Of a DNA stretch of 20,694 nucleotides, positions 1 through 7,667 are shown in pieces; the stretch's first letter is position 1, and the number at the start of each line of letters is the position of its first letter. The notes beneath the pieces are model-generated. The model was not told the origin of the DNA. It saw nothing but the letters and a program-made list of their open reading frames with translations, and did not search any database. The position numbers were made by a program, and so were the translations under genes. The stretch lies in the NCBI GenBank assembly GCA_963658695.1, contig CAVKRN010000041.1, positions 1 to 20,694 on the forward strand, written 5' to 3'. The DNA is from CAG-791 sp963658695. Its GTDB lineage: Bacteria; Bacillota; Clostridia; Lachnospirales; Lachnospiraceae.

Positions 1-63
1 GCAGTCTGGAAGCTCGTCGGGCTCATAACCCGAAGGTCACAGGTTCAAATCCTGTCCCCGCTA
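1..63 (+). tRNA. Initiator tRNA-fMet (CAT), 5' end cut off by window
   Basis: The anticodon loop CTCATAA is closed by the GGG/CCC stem pairs typical of bacterial initiator tRNA, so this is read as tRNA-fMet and not elongator Met. The T arm (ACAGG, TTCAAAT, CCTGT) and the 3' acceptor strand CCCCGCT with discriminator A at 63 are present. About the first 11 bases of the gene lie outside the window. No CCA is encoded. The initiator call rests on the stem signature; the C1:72 mismatch that would confirm it cannot be seen here. Confidence 0.88.
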
Positions 64-82
64 CTCAGTTTCTATACTGTAT

Positions 83-155
<73 letters not shown>

Positions 156-161
156 TGATTG

Positions 162-192
162 AGATCATCTGAATATCAGATGATCTTTTTTT
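162..192 (+). terminator. Intrinsic terminator of the tRNA transcript
   Basis: A perfect 11-bp stem, AGATCATCTGA (162-172) with TCAGATGATCT (176-186), has a 3-base loop and runs straight into seven T (186-192). It sits directly after tRNA-Phe. The stem is AT-rich, but its perfect pairing and the T tract make this a standard Rho-independent terminator. Confidence 0.9.
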
Positions 193-215
193 GTCAGAGC
201 CCAGCAAATATGCAT

Positions 216-251
216 AAAAATCCCCAGCTTGCCGATCAAGTAAGCTGGGGA
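216..251 (-). terminator. Intrinsic terminator downstream of mtnN
   Basis: On the minus strand the 10-bp arms TCCCCAGCTT (251-242) and AAGCTGGGGA (230-221) enclose an 11-base loop. They are followed by five T (complement of AAAAA at 216-220). It starts about 50 bases after the mtnN stop codon, facing the tRNA terminator, so the two transcripts converge and both end here. Confidence 0.85.
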
Positions 252-299
252 CGGATGGGAAACAACGCAGAATCAGCAATGAAGGAGTCTACTAAAAAT

Positions 300-1004
300 T
301 TATGCTTCAATATGCTGAACCATATACGAGACAATGCGGGCACAATGTACAGCAGCTTTCCCTTCAAATACATCATAGGATTCTGTAACGCTTTCATCTG
401 CTTTATCAGAAATCGCGCGAATAATAACAAAGGGAATGCGGTTCGCATAAGAAGCCTGCGCGATTGCGGCACCCTCCATTTCACAGCACATGCCATCAAA
501 GCTGCCCATCAGCTGCTGTTTTTTGGCGTGTGAGGAGATGAATTGATCGCCGGATAGAATCTTTCCTTCAAACACATGAACCTCAGGAGCGGCCTCCTGG
601 ACGGCTTTTACGGCATGCATGCGCAACGATTCATCTGCAGGGAAGGCTACAACTCCCTCCTGCGGTATCTCTCCGGGCTGATAACCGAAGATGGTAGCGT
701 CTACATCGTGATACTGCGCACTGATGGATACAACGATATCGCCAATATCAATTTGGTTGCAAAGAGATCCTGCAACGCCGGTGTTAATGATGTGTGTAAC
801 CTGAAAATGATCAACCAGAAGCTGCACGCACAAGGCAGCATTTACCTTGCAAATACCACTCTTTACAATTACGACCGGGGTCTGTCCCAGAAGTCCGTCA
901 CAAAACTCCATGCCGGCATACGTAGTTTTGGATGAAATCTGCATCTGCTCCTTCAGGGAGGCAACTTCTACATCCATTGCCCCAATGATACCAATCTTAG
1001 TCAT
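300..1004 (-). CDS. mtnN: 5'-methylthioadenosine/S-adenosylhomocysteine nucleosidase
   Basis: The 234-residue protein is the usual length for the MtnN/Pfs family. This cytoplasmic enzyme removes adenine from 5'-methylthioadenosine and S-adenosylhomocysteine, feeding methionine salvage and the activated methyl cycle. Recognisable parts are the N-terminal IGIIGAMDVEV with a conserved acidic residue (E13), NTGVAGSL near residue 74, SGDQF near 151, the substrate-binding CEMEGAA (M176, E177), and AISDKAD with the general-acid Asp at 200. The start is supported by AAAGGA shortly upstream. It is a separate unit from the MBOAT operon, with 170 bases and a repeat between them, and it has its own terminator downstream. 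Homologous nucleosidases exist, but the motif set fits MtnN well. Confidence 0.96.
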   Translation of the reverse strand: MTKIGIIGAMDVEVASLKEQMQISSKTTYAGMEFCDGLLGQTPVVIVKSGICKVNAALCVQLLVDHFQVTHIINTGVAGSLCNQIDIGDIVVSISAQYHDVDATIFGYQPGEIPQEGVVAFPADESLRMHAVKAVQEAAPEVHVFEGKILSGDQFISSHAKKQQLMGSFDGMCCEMEGAAIAQASYANRIPFVIIRAISDKADESVTESYDVFEGKAAVHCARIVSYMVQHIEA

Positions 1005-1052
1005 TTAAATAATCCTTTCTTAGTAATTAACACACTTGATGTAAATAAAACA

Positions 1053-1061
1053 TGTATACCA
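1053..1061 (-). promoter_or_regulatory. Candidate extended -10 promoter for mtnN
   Basis: Read on the minus strand, TGG-TATACA resembles an extended -10 element about 50 bases upstream of the mtnN start. No good -35 box is visible. This is a weak call from sequence alone. Confidence 0.3.
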
Positions 1062-1093
1062 TCACTCCGATAGATAAAGATCCTTCGTTATTA

Positions 1094-1148
1094 GTTTAGG
1101 GAAAAGCTGATCAAAGCATTTCCCACGCCGGATTTGCAAACGATGTAC
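1094..1148. repeat. Dispersed palindromic repeat R1, 3' of MBOAT gene A
   Basis: In plus orientation it starts GTTTAGGGAAA, contains the imperfect palindrome GGGAAAAGCT/AAGCATTTCCC, continues CCGGATTTGCAAA and ends CGATGTAC. Its first 47 bases match repeat R2 (11659-11705) with few differences. Its end matches the right end of R5. It lies 26 bases after the stop of the minus-strand MBOAT gene, where no ordinary terminator is visible, so it may serve as the 3' end of that transcript. Confidence 0.75.
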
Positions 1149-1174
1149 CAGATCGGCCGAACAAAAACACACAA

Positions 1175-2689
1175 TCAGAAGTTCGCATAAATGAAGGATT
1201 CGGACTGGAATCCGCTGCCGTATTCTCCGAATATGATAACGATGAAAAACAATCCCAGAAACAACAGGTATCGGATGGGAATACTCTGCATCGCAATCTG
1301 CTTTCGAACACTTCCATGCTGCTGTCTGGATTCTACAAACGCCAGCAGCAGCGTTGCAAGAATAAGCACAAGGATGTCTGGTTGATCCAGTCCCAGTGCC
1401 TCAAATCCGGTCATAGAGAAGACGACAGGGTTCCATGTGGTGATAGCTCCATACATGTGGATCGCGTCCGTTATGCTCGCAGAACGGAAGAAAATAAAAC
1501 CGCTGCAAGCCAGCAGGAACGTACGTACTCTGCAGAAGGCTGTATGCCCGGCAGAACCAGGCTTTAGGTGCAGAAATGCATTCACCTTTTTCCAAAGCGG
1601 CGCTCCCTCCTGCTCCAAAACGATATAACAAAAATGCAACAGTCCGGAGCCAATGATGTAGCGAAGAAAGCCGCCGTGCCAGAAACCAACTACGAACCAC
1701 ATGATGCACATGGCTGCATACATGGGAACTTTCTTTCCCTTTTTACGGCCAAAGCGTTTCACGGATTTATCACGTAGGCGGCAGAACAGATTTGACTTCT
1801 GAATCGGGTAAAAAACAAAATCCTTACACCAGCCGCCCAGTGTAATGTGCCACCTCCGCCAGAATTCCGTCATGGATACGGAGAAAAACGGCGATTCAAA
1901 ATTTTCGGGAAGCTTTATACCGAGAATTTCGGAGAGACCGATCACGATATCCATGCAACCGGAAAAGTCGCAATACAGCTGGAGCGCAAACAAAGCCGCT
2001 GCTACAGGAATATAAAAGCCATTATAGGTGCCGAAGCTGGCAAAGACCGTATTTACAGGCACCGCAGCACGTTCTGAAATAACAATTTTCTTGAAAAAGC
2101 CCCAGAGCATACGCTGGGCGCCGCGCGTTAAGTTTTCATAACAAAGTGGTCTTTTCTGCGAAAGCTGCGTGACCATGTCCTCATAGCGGGAAATCGGTCC
2201 GGACGTCAGCTGCGGGAAAAAACTGCCAAACACAGCAAAGCGAAGGAAATTGTGCTCTGCCGGAATGCCGCCGTCATTTACTGTAATCAGATACCCCAGA
2301 AGCTGCAGCGTATAAAAGGATATTCCAAGAGGCGCAAGGGATGACAAATCCGGAAGCCGCACGGGGACATGAAGAAATTCAGCAACCAGCTGTGCGCATG
2401 GAAGATATCTGTACAAAAAAAGCAGTGCAAGATTCAGAAGAACCGCACCGTGAAAGAGAAATTTCTGGCCAATACTGCCGCGCCACCTATCGATCCCTAT
2501 CGCAGCAAGATAAACAGACAGAATGGATATAAAAAGCGAAAAAACGGCAGATCCCGCATACTCCAGCGGAAGCAGGAACAGAATATTCGCAGCAAGAAGG
2601 CACAGATTCTGCAGCTTCCCCGGAAGCAGATAATAAACCACGATCAAAAGCAGGCAAAAGCCTAGAAACTCCAGTGAAATCAAAGACAT
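1175..2689 (-). CDS. MBOAT-family membrane acyltransferase, system A (DltB-like)
   Basis: This 504-residue polytopic membrane protein of the MBOAT superfamily resembles DltB and AlgI. These proteins move an acyl group from a carrier across the membrane onto an extracellular acceptor. The family signature is clear: DFSGCMDIVIG (241-251), EFWRRWHITLGGW (275-287, with H281) and the catalytic histidine in WFVVGFWHGG (H338). Hydrophobic segments run through both halves, and the C-terminus ends in aromatic-rich FIYANF. It is the last gene of the minus-strand operon, 60 bases after the acyl carrier protein, with repeat R4 in the gap and only a weak ribosome site (GTGAGAA). Beside an ACP and an FkbH enzyme, the likely donor is an ACP-bound glyceryl-type group. 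The acceptor is unknown. Confidence 0.9.
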   Translation of the reverse strand: MSLISLEFLGFCLLLIVVYYLLPGKLQNLCLLAANILFLLPLEYAGSAVFSLFISILSVYLAAIGIDRWRGSIGQKFLFHGAVLLNLALLFLYRYLPCAQLVAEFLHVPVRLPDLSSLAPLGISFYTLQLLGYLITVNDGGIPAEHNFLRFAVFGSFFPQLTSGPISRYEDMVTQLSQKRPLCYENLTRGAQRMLWGFFKKIVISERAAVPVNTVFASFGTYNGFYIPVAAALFALQLYCDFSGCMDIVIGLSEILGIKLPENFESPFFSVSMTEFWRRWHITLGGWCKDFVFYPIQKSNLFCRLRDKSVKRFGRKKGKKVPMYAAMCIMWFVVGFWHGGFLRYIIGSGLLHFCYIVLEQEGAPLWKKVNAFLHLKPGSAGHTAFCRVRTFLLACSGFIFFRSASITDAIHMYGAITTWNPVVFSMTGFEALGLDQPDILVLILATLLLAFVESRQQHGSVRKQIAMQSIPIRYLLFLGLFFIVIIFGEYGSGFQSESFIYANF

Positions 2690-2715
2690 AGTGTTATTCT
2701 CACGAAATGCCGTGC

Positions 2716-2746
2716 GAAATGCTGATTAAATCAGCGTTTCCCTAAC
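2716..2746. repeat. Dispersed palindromic repeat R4, between ACP and MBOAT genes
   Basis: The plus strand has a 10-bp stem with one G-T pair: AAATGCTGAT (2717-2726), loop TAA, ATCAGCGTTT (2730-2739). CCCTAAC follows. Read on the minus strand it starts GTTAGGGAAACGCTGAT, like R1 and R2. It begins 3 bases after the ACP stop codon, inside an operon, so on the mRNA it forms a hairpin between the ACP and MBOAT reading frames. It may protect the upstream mRNA or tune the downstream gene. Confidence 0.7.
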
Positions 2747-2749
2747 GAC

Positions 2750-2989
2750 TTATACACGCTGCAGGATAATATCGACCATTTCTCCGACATTCTTCATTCC
2801 GGTCGTTTCTGACATGGTGAATTTCATGCCGAATTCCTTCTCGATGGAGACGATTAAATCGATGTGTTCCAGTGAATCCCAGTCCTCAATGTCTGCAGAG
2901 GTGGTCTCATCACACACAGTGATGGAATCATCATCAAAAACCGTGCGGAAAACGTCATTCAGTTTGTCATATACTTCATTTCTTGTCAT
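2750..2989 (-). CDS. Acyl carrier protein, system A
   Basis: This is a 79-residue acidic carrier protein. The phosphopantetheine site is the Ser of WDSLEHIDL (S39), followed by the usual helix IVSIEKEFGMKF. A strong AGGAGG sits 8 bases before the ATG. It lies 31 bases after the FkbH-like gene and before the MBOAT gene, so it is most likely the dedicated carrier loaded by FkbH and unloaded by the MBOAT, parallel to DltC in the dlt system. No fatty-acid or polyketide genes are nearby, which argues against AcpP or a PKS carrier. It needs a phosphopantetheinyl transferase from elsewhere in the genome. Confidence 0.93.
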   Translation of the reverse strand: MTRNEVYDKLNDVFRTVFDDDSITVCDETTSADIEDWDSLEHIDLIVSIEKEFGMKFTMSETTGMKNVGEMVDIILQRV

Positions 2990-3020
2990 CGTAGTATCCT
3001 CCTGTTAATTGGTATGCATG

Positions 3021-4859
3021 CTATGCGTTTATTTGAATCACATCGGTCTTGTTCTGATATCCATCAGCCAGAGACAAGGACCAGCTGGTACTGCCGTCCG
3101 GTGTTTCCGAGAGCTTGTGAAAGCCCAGCATCTCATAGAAGCCCTGAACCATCTTGTTTTTGGCTGTAGGGTAGTAATAACCCCGCAGCTCCGTAATGCC
3201 GCGCTGTAGGCAGGTGTCTGCTAAGACATCCATCATGGCGAGCTCCATGTCTCTTTTCAGAACGCGGCAGCTCATAAGCCATAGATCGATGTGGAACAGA
3301 GTCGCGTTGTCAGAGTCTATATGACCGAAAACAACGCTCACAACGCCATTATCACCAAAACGATCCTCCAGCTTGCCATACAGGGTGATGTAATCCGAGC
3401 TGGCAGCATATCGCTCAATGTCGGTCTGGGAACAGCGGAGTGTGGTCAGATTGAACTGATTGCTCTTATTGGTAAGCTGCGCAATACGGGCCATATACAT
3501 AGGCGCAAAGGGTTTGATTTCTGCCTTCATTTCCAGTGAAAGCAGATAATCGTGGTAATTCGAAAAGCTGGCCTCCTGCTGCATACGCTGAAGATTGGCC
3601 TTATACATTTCATTGCGCGCAAGATCGTCCTTTGACAGCGTAGTCACTTCAAAATAGCCCGCCCGATCCAGATCGATAATATAGTGCTCAGGAACGGTCA
3701 TTTCCGGTACGGCTGCACCGGGGACCTGACTTTTCACAATATGACGTTCTGCCGGGTTATCATCCACAAAAACAAGCGCATCACTGCCAATGTTGATTTC
3801 CTTTGCAATTTGCAAAAGATTGCGATCCTTTGGCTCCCAGTTCGCCTTGATTACAAGAAAATCATCCGGATGCAGGATGCTGTCAGGACGATTGAGTCCA
3901 GCCAGCGCATTCTCCTCGTCATTTTTAGAATCCACGGCCAGCAAAATGCCAAGATCCTTGTGCTCCAGAATGTAGCTTTGGAACTCACTGTACAGCTGTG
4001 CAGTAGGCGTTTCCTGTCCGATATTGATGTTCTCGGGCCCATCATCGCCTACAATTCCGCCCCAAAGCGTGTTATCCAGATCAAGAACGAGTGCCTTTTT
4101 GTTCTTGCCATAGATGGACTGGATGATACAGGAAAGATTATAGGCCAGTTCCGGAATCGCAGGAACCGCCAACGCATACTTGTACATATGCCAGTAATAA
4201 GGATCCGCCCATTTTGTGAGGCCATAGGAGGAAGCCAGGAAGTTGATGTCCTGCACATAGAAATTCTCATGCGTCTGCGCATACTCATAGAGAAGACCAT
4301 TCAGGCGATGAACGAAATTCAGCTTGCCGTGTACGTCGGATACATCCTTATTCCCCAGAAGCCGGTAAAAAGGCTGCTCAAAGTTGTTCTGTATCACCGG
4401 ACAATGGTAGGTGGCTGCAATTTTGTCCCACATGGCTGTAAACGGCTGGAAGGTTTCCTGAAGGAGAGCATCGATCGATTCTGCGCTCATACGGACGGTA
4501 GGAAAAGCGCGCAGATTGCGGGAGGACGTGTGAATATAAATAAGATCCGGGGCAAACTCCACCAGCTCCGGATTGTCAAACATGACATCCTGCCAGTATT
4601 GCGCATACTCCGACTCATAAAAGGTGGGTTCAATGCTGATATTCAGCAGGAAAAGCTCCAGAATCTTTTTGATATCGCTGGTTGTGGAACCGCCGAGAAT
4701 GGCAATTTTCTTCGGAATGCGCCGGGCCGTGTTACCGGAAGAGCCGTTAGATGGAGCACCTGCAGCCGCAGCGGCTTCCTCCAGAAGCCGGCGACGCAGG
4801 GATTTCTTCTTTTGAAGAATGAGTTCAGAGTCAAAGGGATATTCCAATTCACGCAACAT
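3021..4859 (-). CDS. FkbH-like HAD/GNAT enzyme (glyceryl-ACP loading), system A
   Basis: This 612-residue protein is of the FkbH/HAD-IIIC type. An N-terminal region has GGSTT (56-60). A HAD domain follows with the DxDxT motif KALVLDLDNTLWGG (D260, D262, T264). A C-terminal GNAT-like part contains LWLMSCRVLKRDMELAMMD and ends around GFYEMLGF. FkbH-family enzymes are known to dephosphorylate 1,3-bisphosphoglycerate and load the glyceryl unit onto a carrier-protein thiol. The partner here is presumably the ACP gene 31 bases downstream. Its ATG lies one base after the SGNH gene's stop, with GGAGG inside the upstream gene, so translation is probably coupled. A different three-carbon or longer acyl substrate cannot be ruled out. 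Confidence 0.93.
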   Translation of the reverse strand: MLRELEYPFDSELILQKKKSLRRRLLEEAAAAAGAPSNGSSGNTARRIPKKIAILGGSTTSDIKKILELFLLNISIEPTFYESEYAQYWQDVMFDNPELVEFAPDLIYIHTSSRNLRAFPTVRMSAESIDALLQETFQPFTAMWDKIAATYHCPVIQNNFEQPFYRLLGNKDVSDVHGKLNFVHRLNGLLYEYAQTHENFYVQDINFLASSYGLTKWADPYYWHMYKYALAVPAIPELAYNLSCIIQSIYGKNKKALVLDLDNTLWGGIVGDDGPENINIGQETPTAQLYSEFQSYILEHKDLGILLAVDSKNDEENALAGLNRPDSILHPDDFLVIKANWEPKDRNLLQIAKEINIGSDALVFVDDNPAERHIVKSQVPGAAVPEMTVPEHYIIDLDRAGYFEVTTLSKDDLARNEMYKANLQRMQQEASFSNYHDYLLSLEMKAEIKPFAPMYMARIAQLTNKSNQFNLTTLRCSQTDIERYAASSDYITLYGKLEDRFGDNGVVSVVFGHIDSDNATLFHIDLWLMSCRVLKRDMELAMMDVLADTCLQRGITELRGYYYPTAKNKMVQGFYEMLGFHKLSETPDGSTSWSLSLADGYQNKTDVIQINA

Positions 4860-4860
4860 G

Positions 4861-6406
4861 TTAGTTACCGACCTCCGTCCAATGTGTCAGGGATGATCCG
4901 TCATAGGAAAGTGTAATGCAGTCAATGAGAGCGCGCTCGCTGGTATCATAAACCGCAATGTGCAGCCCAGCCGAATCACCGGTGTAATCGCCGTTTTGGA
5001 GCATGACTCGCTCGTTGATCGTCTCACCGGAATCTGAAAATCCGGCGGTCTGAAGGTGAATGCGGCAACCGGAGATCGTATCCTGGTAGGCAATGGGTCC
5101 GTCACTGTCTGCGGATTCCTGATTTATCACAATGCCGCCGTCTGTAACAGCCAGATAATTGAAAGAAGCGGAGGTGTCATCCGAAGCCGTGTCGGAAAGC
5201 GTCAGACCGAGCTTTCGGAATCCGCTTACAATGTCGGAAGAGAGCTGGGAGGAATCCACGTCACTGGCTTCTATGACGTAGAGAAGATCCGAATCCTTTC
5301 GGTACGTTTCCAGAAGCTCCATCAGGACATCCGCACGGCTGACCGTTGTGAATGCCTGCGACCGGCAAACCTTTTCATAGCTTGCGGAAAGCTCCTCCAT
5401 CTGCGCCGAAAAGGAATCATTATCGGCGTGCTCCGGGAGCGTGTAATTGTTATTAATGTATGTTCCAAGGAATGATGTCAGCTTGGCAGAGCCAAACATA
5501 TTGAGATGAATGCCATCCCAGAAGTCCTTATAGGCATCCATCTGCACAGCGTCCGAATTCTCTAGGAAGTTCAGGAAAGGGACGTTATTCTCCGCAGCCA
5601 GCACAGAGACATCCTTCATGACGGCGCGGCGGGAATTAAAGCTTCTTTCGTCACAGTCTCCGTTTGCGGAGCTGACCGGGCAGCAGGTGAACAAAAGCTT
5701 CGTATTGGTTTCCTGACAAAGCGCAATGATTTTTTCCAGGTACTCCCGTGAAACATCGCTCAGAGAGGCATCTACGTCATAACGCTGAAAGGGGACTGCA
5801 TCGTAGCCAACCGTTTTGGCGTAGGTGACGGAACCTAAGGNNNNNNNNNNCTAAGGTATATTCCTGATAGTTTCCTTTTTTAAAGTCAGACGCAGTGACA
5901 TCCTTCCAACGGGAATGGAAGGAATAAAAGGGAAAATAAAATTCGATTCGGTCCTGCGGCTCCACAACATCCTGAATCATCTGATACCGGTAGGTGTCTG
6001 TTAGCGGCATAACGTCGGTCAGGTAGTGGACAAAATTTTTGCTGCGGATAACGTAGATTTCCTCTGCGTAGGTGACGTCCAGAATCACCAACGACGGGTG
6101 GTCTCGGTCAATGGCATCCTTGAGGATATGGTAGCTGCAGGAAAGAGACTGGTTGCCGCAGGAAAGATTGTAGGCACGAATGCCGTAATCCTGCCAGAGC
6201 TGGACGGGCTGTACCGCGTTTTTCATGACGGAGGGACCAGCGATGATGACATCAAAGGTGCCCTTGGAATAGTCATAGTAGTAGGGAGAAAGCTCCTCCG
6301 GATCCTTGGCGGTCAGCACCCGGTTCACATAGCAAAATCCAAGGCTGGCAAGGAAGAGAAATAAAAATATGCGCAGTATATAATTGAGAAGTCGTAATTT
6401 TTTCAT
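4861..6406 (-). CDS. Membrane-anchored SGNH hydrolase-like protein with ILEI-like domain, system A (split by N run)
   Basis: First gene of the FkbH/ACP/MBOAT operon. As printed it is broken by 10 N at 5841-5850. Removing the N and merging the 6-base overlap CTAAGG on both sides gives 1530 bases, one open frame of 509 residues without stops. One membrane segment near residues 8-28 is followed by an extracellular SGNH fold: AGPSVMKN (Ser59), YNLSCGNQS (block with N85), and DGIH near the end of the fold (D292, H295). Residues about 365-507 (YLAVTDGGIVIN..., GLHIAVYDTSERALIDCITLS) resemble ILEI/FAM3-type domains, which in other proteins bind sugars; this domain call is from memory of the pattern. 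In MBOAT systems such partners (DltD, AlgJ/AlgX) complete acyl transfer outside the membrane. Confidence 0.82.
5841..5850. other. Assembly gap (10 N), probably a false gap
   Basis: The left flank ends ...ACCTAAGG and the right flank begins CTAAGGTATA, so the two contig ends share CTAAGG. Joining them through that overlap deletes 16 positions and brings the two halves of the SGNH gene into the same frame. The missing sequence is therefore probably of negative length and no bases are lost. Confidence 0.85.
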
Positions 6407-6460
6407 ATACCGCTAGTTTACCATATCTTGCAAAAATCGGGGGTTGAACGGTTACACTAT

Positions 6461-6469
6461 TGGTATAAT
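6461..6469 (+). promoter_or_regulatory. Extended -10 promoter for the two-component operon
   Basis: TGG-TATAAT is a consensus -10 hexamer (6464-6469) with the TGn extension, about 64 bases before the kinase ATG. The only TTGA-like -35 candidate (TTGAAC, 6444-6449) is 14 bases away, too close for a standard promoter, so the extended -10 probably carries the activity. The minus-strand operon starts at 6406, so its promoter must lie in the same short intergenic stretch (6407-6532). I cannot pick it out with confidence. Confidence 0.55.
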
Positions 6470-6532
6470 AGCGAATATAGAAATGAAGAGAGCCGTGAGG
6501 GGAAGAGAAAGACTCCAAGGAGGCGCGTATTT

Positions 6533-7636
6533 ATGTCTTTTCGTAGAAAGCTGATCATCGCTTTTTCTATTGTTATCGTATTACCGGCACTGTTGTCGTA
6601 TGCATCCTTCCGGGTCATTTGCCATGTGCTGCCAAGAGATGCTGCACTGGTGCCGAAGAGCATTATCATGACACTGGGGATTACCATTGTAATTATTTTG
6701 GTGGTAACGGCGCTGCTGCTGATCAGCTGGCTGAAATCCAGCCTTCTGGATCCTGTCAATCAGCTGAAAACCGCTATGAGCCAGATCCGGGACGGAAATC
6801 TGGATTATATTCTGTCTACGACGCAGCAAGGAGAGATCGGAGAGCTCTACCGGGGCTATGAGGATATGCGGCTTCGGCTGAAGGAATCGGCGGAGGAGAA
6901 GCTGGAGAATGACAAACACGACCGGGAGCTGATCAGCAATATTTCCCATGATCTGAAAACGCCCATTACGTCCATTAAGGGCTATGTGGAGGGACTTCTT
7001 GACGGTGTGGCGAACACGCCGGAGAAGCAGGAAAAATATCTCCGCACCATTTACAGCAAGGTTGGCGATATGGTGAAGCTCATCAATGAGCTGACGCTGT
7101 ATTCCAAGATTGATAATGATAAAATTCCATATAATTTCCGGCGAATCAATCTGTGGGACTATTTTGGCGACAGCGTGGAAGAAATCGGAATGGATCTGGA
7201 GTCCAAAAATATAGAACTGAACTACTCCAATCTTCTCCCGAGGGACACAGAAATGATTGCGGATCCGGAGCAGTTTAAGCGAGTGATCAATAATATCATC
7301 AGCAACAGTGTGAAATATATGGATAAACCGCATGGGAGAATTGACATTCGCCTGTTGGACGAGCAGGATAGTGTGCGGATTGAAATTGAGGATAACGGAA
7401 GGGGAATTGCGGCAAAGGATCTTCCGAATATTTTTGATCGGTTTTACCGGGCGGATGCCTCACGAAATTCGGCGACCGGCGGCAGCGGAATCGGCTTATC
7501 GATTGTTAAGAAGATTGTAGAGGATCACGGCGGATATATCTGGGCAACCGGCAAGGAGCATGTAGGAACCTGCATGCATCTGGTATTCCGCAAGTATCGG
7601 GAGAATAAGCCGGTCGATGAAACGGTGACGGCGTGA
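6533..7636 (+). CDS. Two-component sensor histidine kinase
   Basis: The 367-residue form from ATG 6533 is chosen because AAGGAGG (6517-6523) sits 9 bases before it; a longer in-frame version from 6428 has no such site and would overlap the promoter. There are two membrane segments (about 7-29 and 44-66) with only about 15 residues between them, then a HAMP-like linker (70-120). The H box is ISNISHDLKTP with the phospho-acceptor His139. The ATPase domain shows NNIISNSVKYM (N box), IEDNGRGI (G1), FDRFYR (F box) and GGSGIGLSIVK (G2). It sits 31 bases before its response regulator. Lacking an extracellular sensor domain, it probably senses in the membrane, as envelope-stress kinases do. Confidence 0.95.
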   Translation: MSFRRKLIIAFSIVIVLPALLSYASFRVICHVLPRDAALVPKSIIMTLGITIVIILVVTALLLISWLKSSLLDPVNQLKTAMSQIRDGNLDYILSTTQQGEIGELYRGYEDMRLRLKESAEEKLENDKHDRELISNISHDLKTPITSIKGYVEGLLDGVANTPEKQEKYLRTIYSKVGDMVKLINELTLYSKIDNDKIPYNFRRINLWDYFGDSVEEIGMDLESKNIELNYSNLLPRDTEMIADPEQFKRVINNIISNSVKYMDKPHGRIDIRLLDEQDSVRIEIEDNGRGIAAKDLPNIFDRFYRADASRNSATGGSGIGLSIVKKIVEDHGGYIWATGKEHVGTCMHLVFRKYRENKPVDETVTA

Positions 7637-7667
7637 GAACAGAAAAGGAAAGAAAACGAGGAACAGT

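Noticed and set aside
3684..4916. Long plus-strand frame of 410 codons opposite the FkbH-like gene
   Set aside because: It is an antisense shadow of a clear family member, has no ribosome site and shows no recognisable domain.
6581..7333. Minus-strand frame of 250 codons opposite the histidine kinase
   Set aside because: Shadow of a well-supported kinase gene; no ribosome site or motif.
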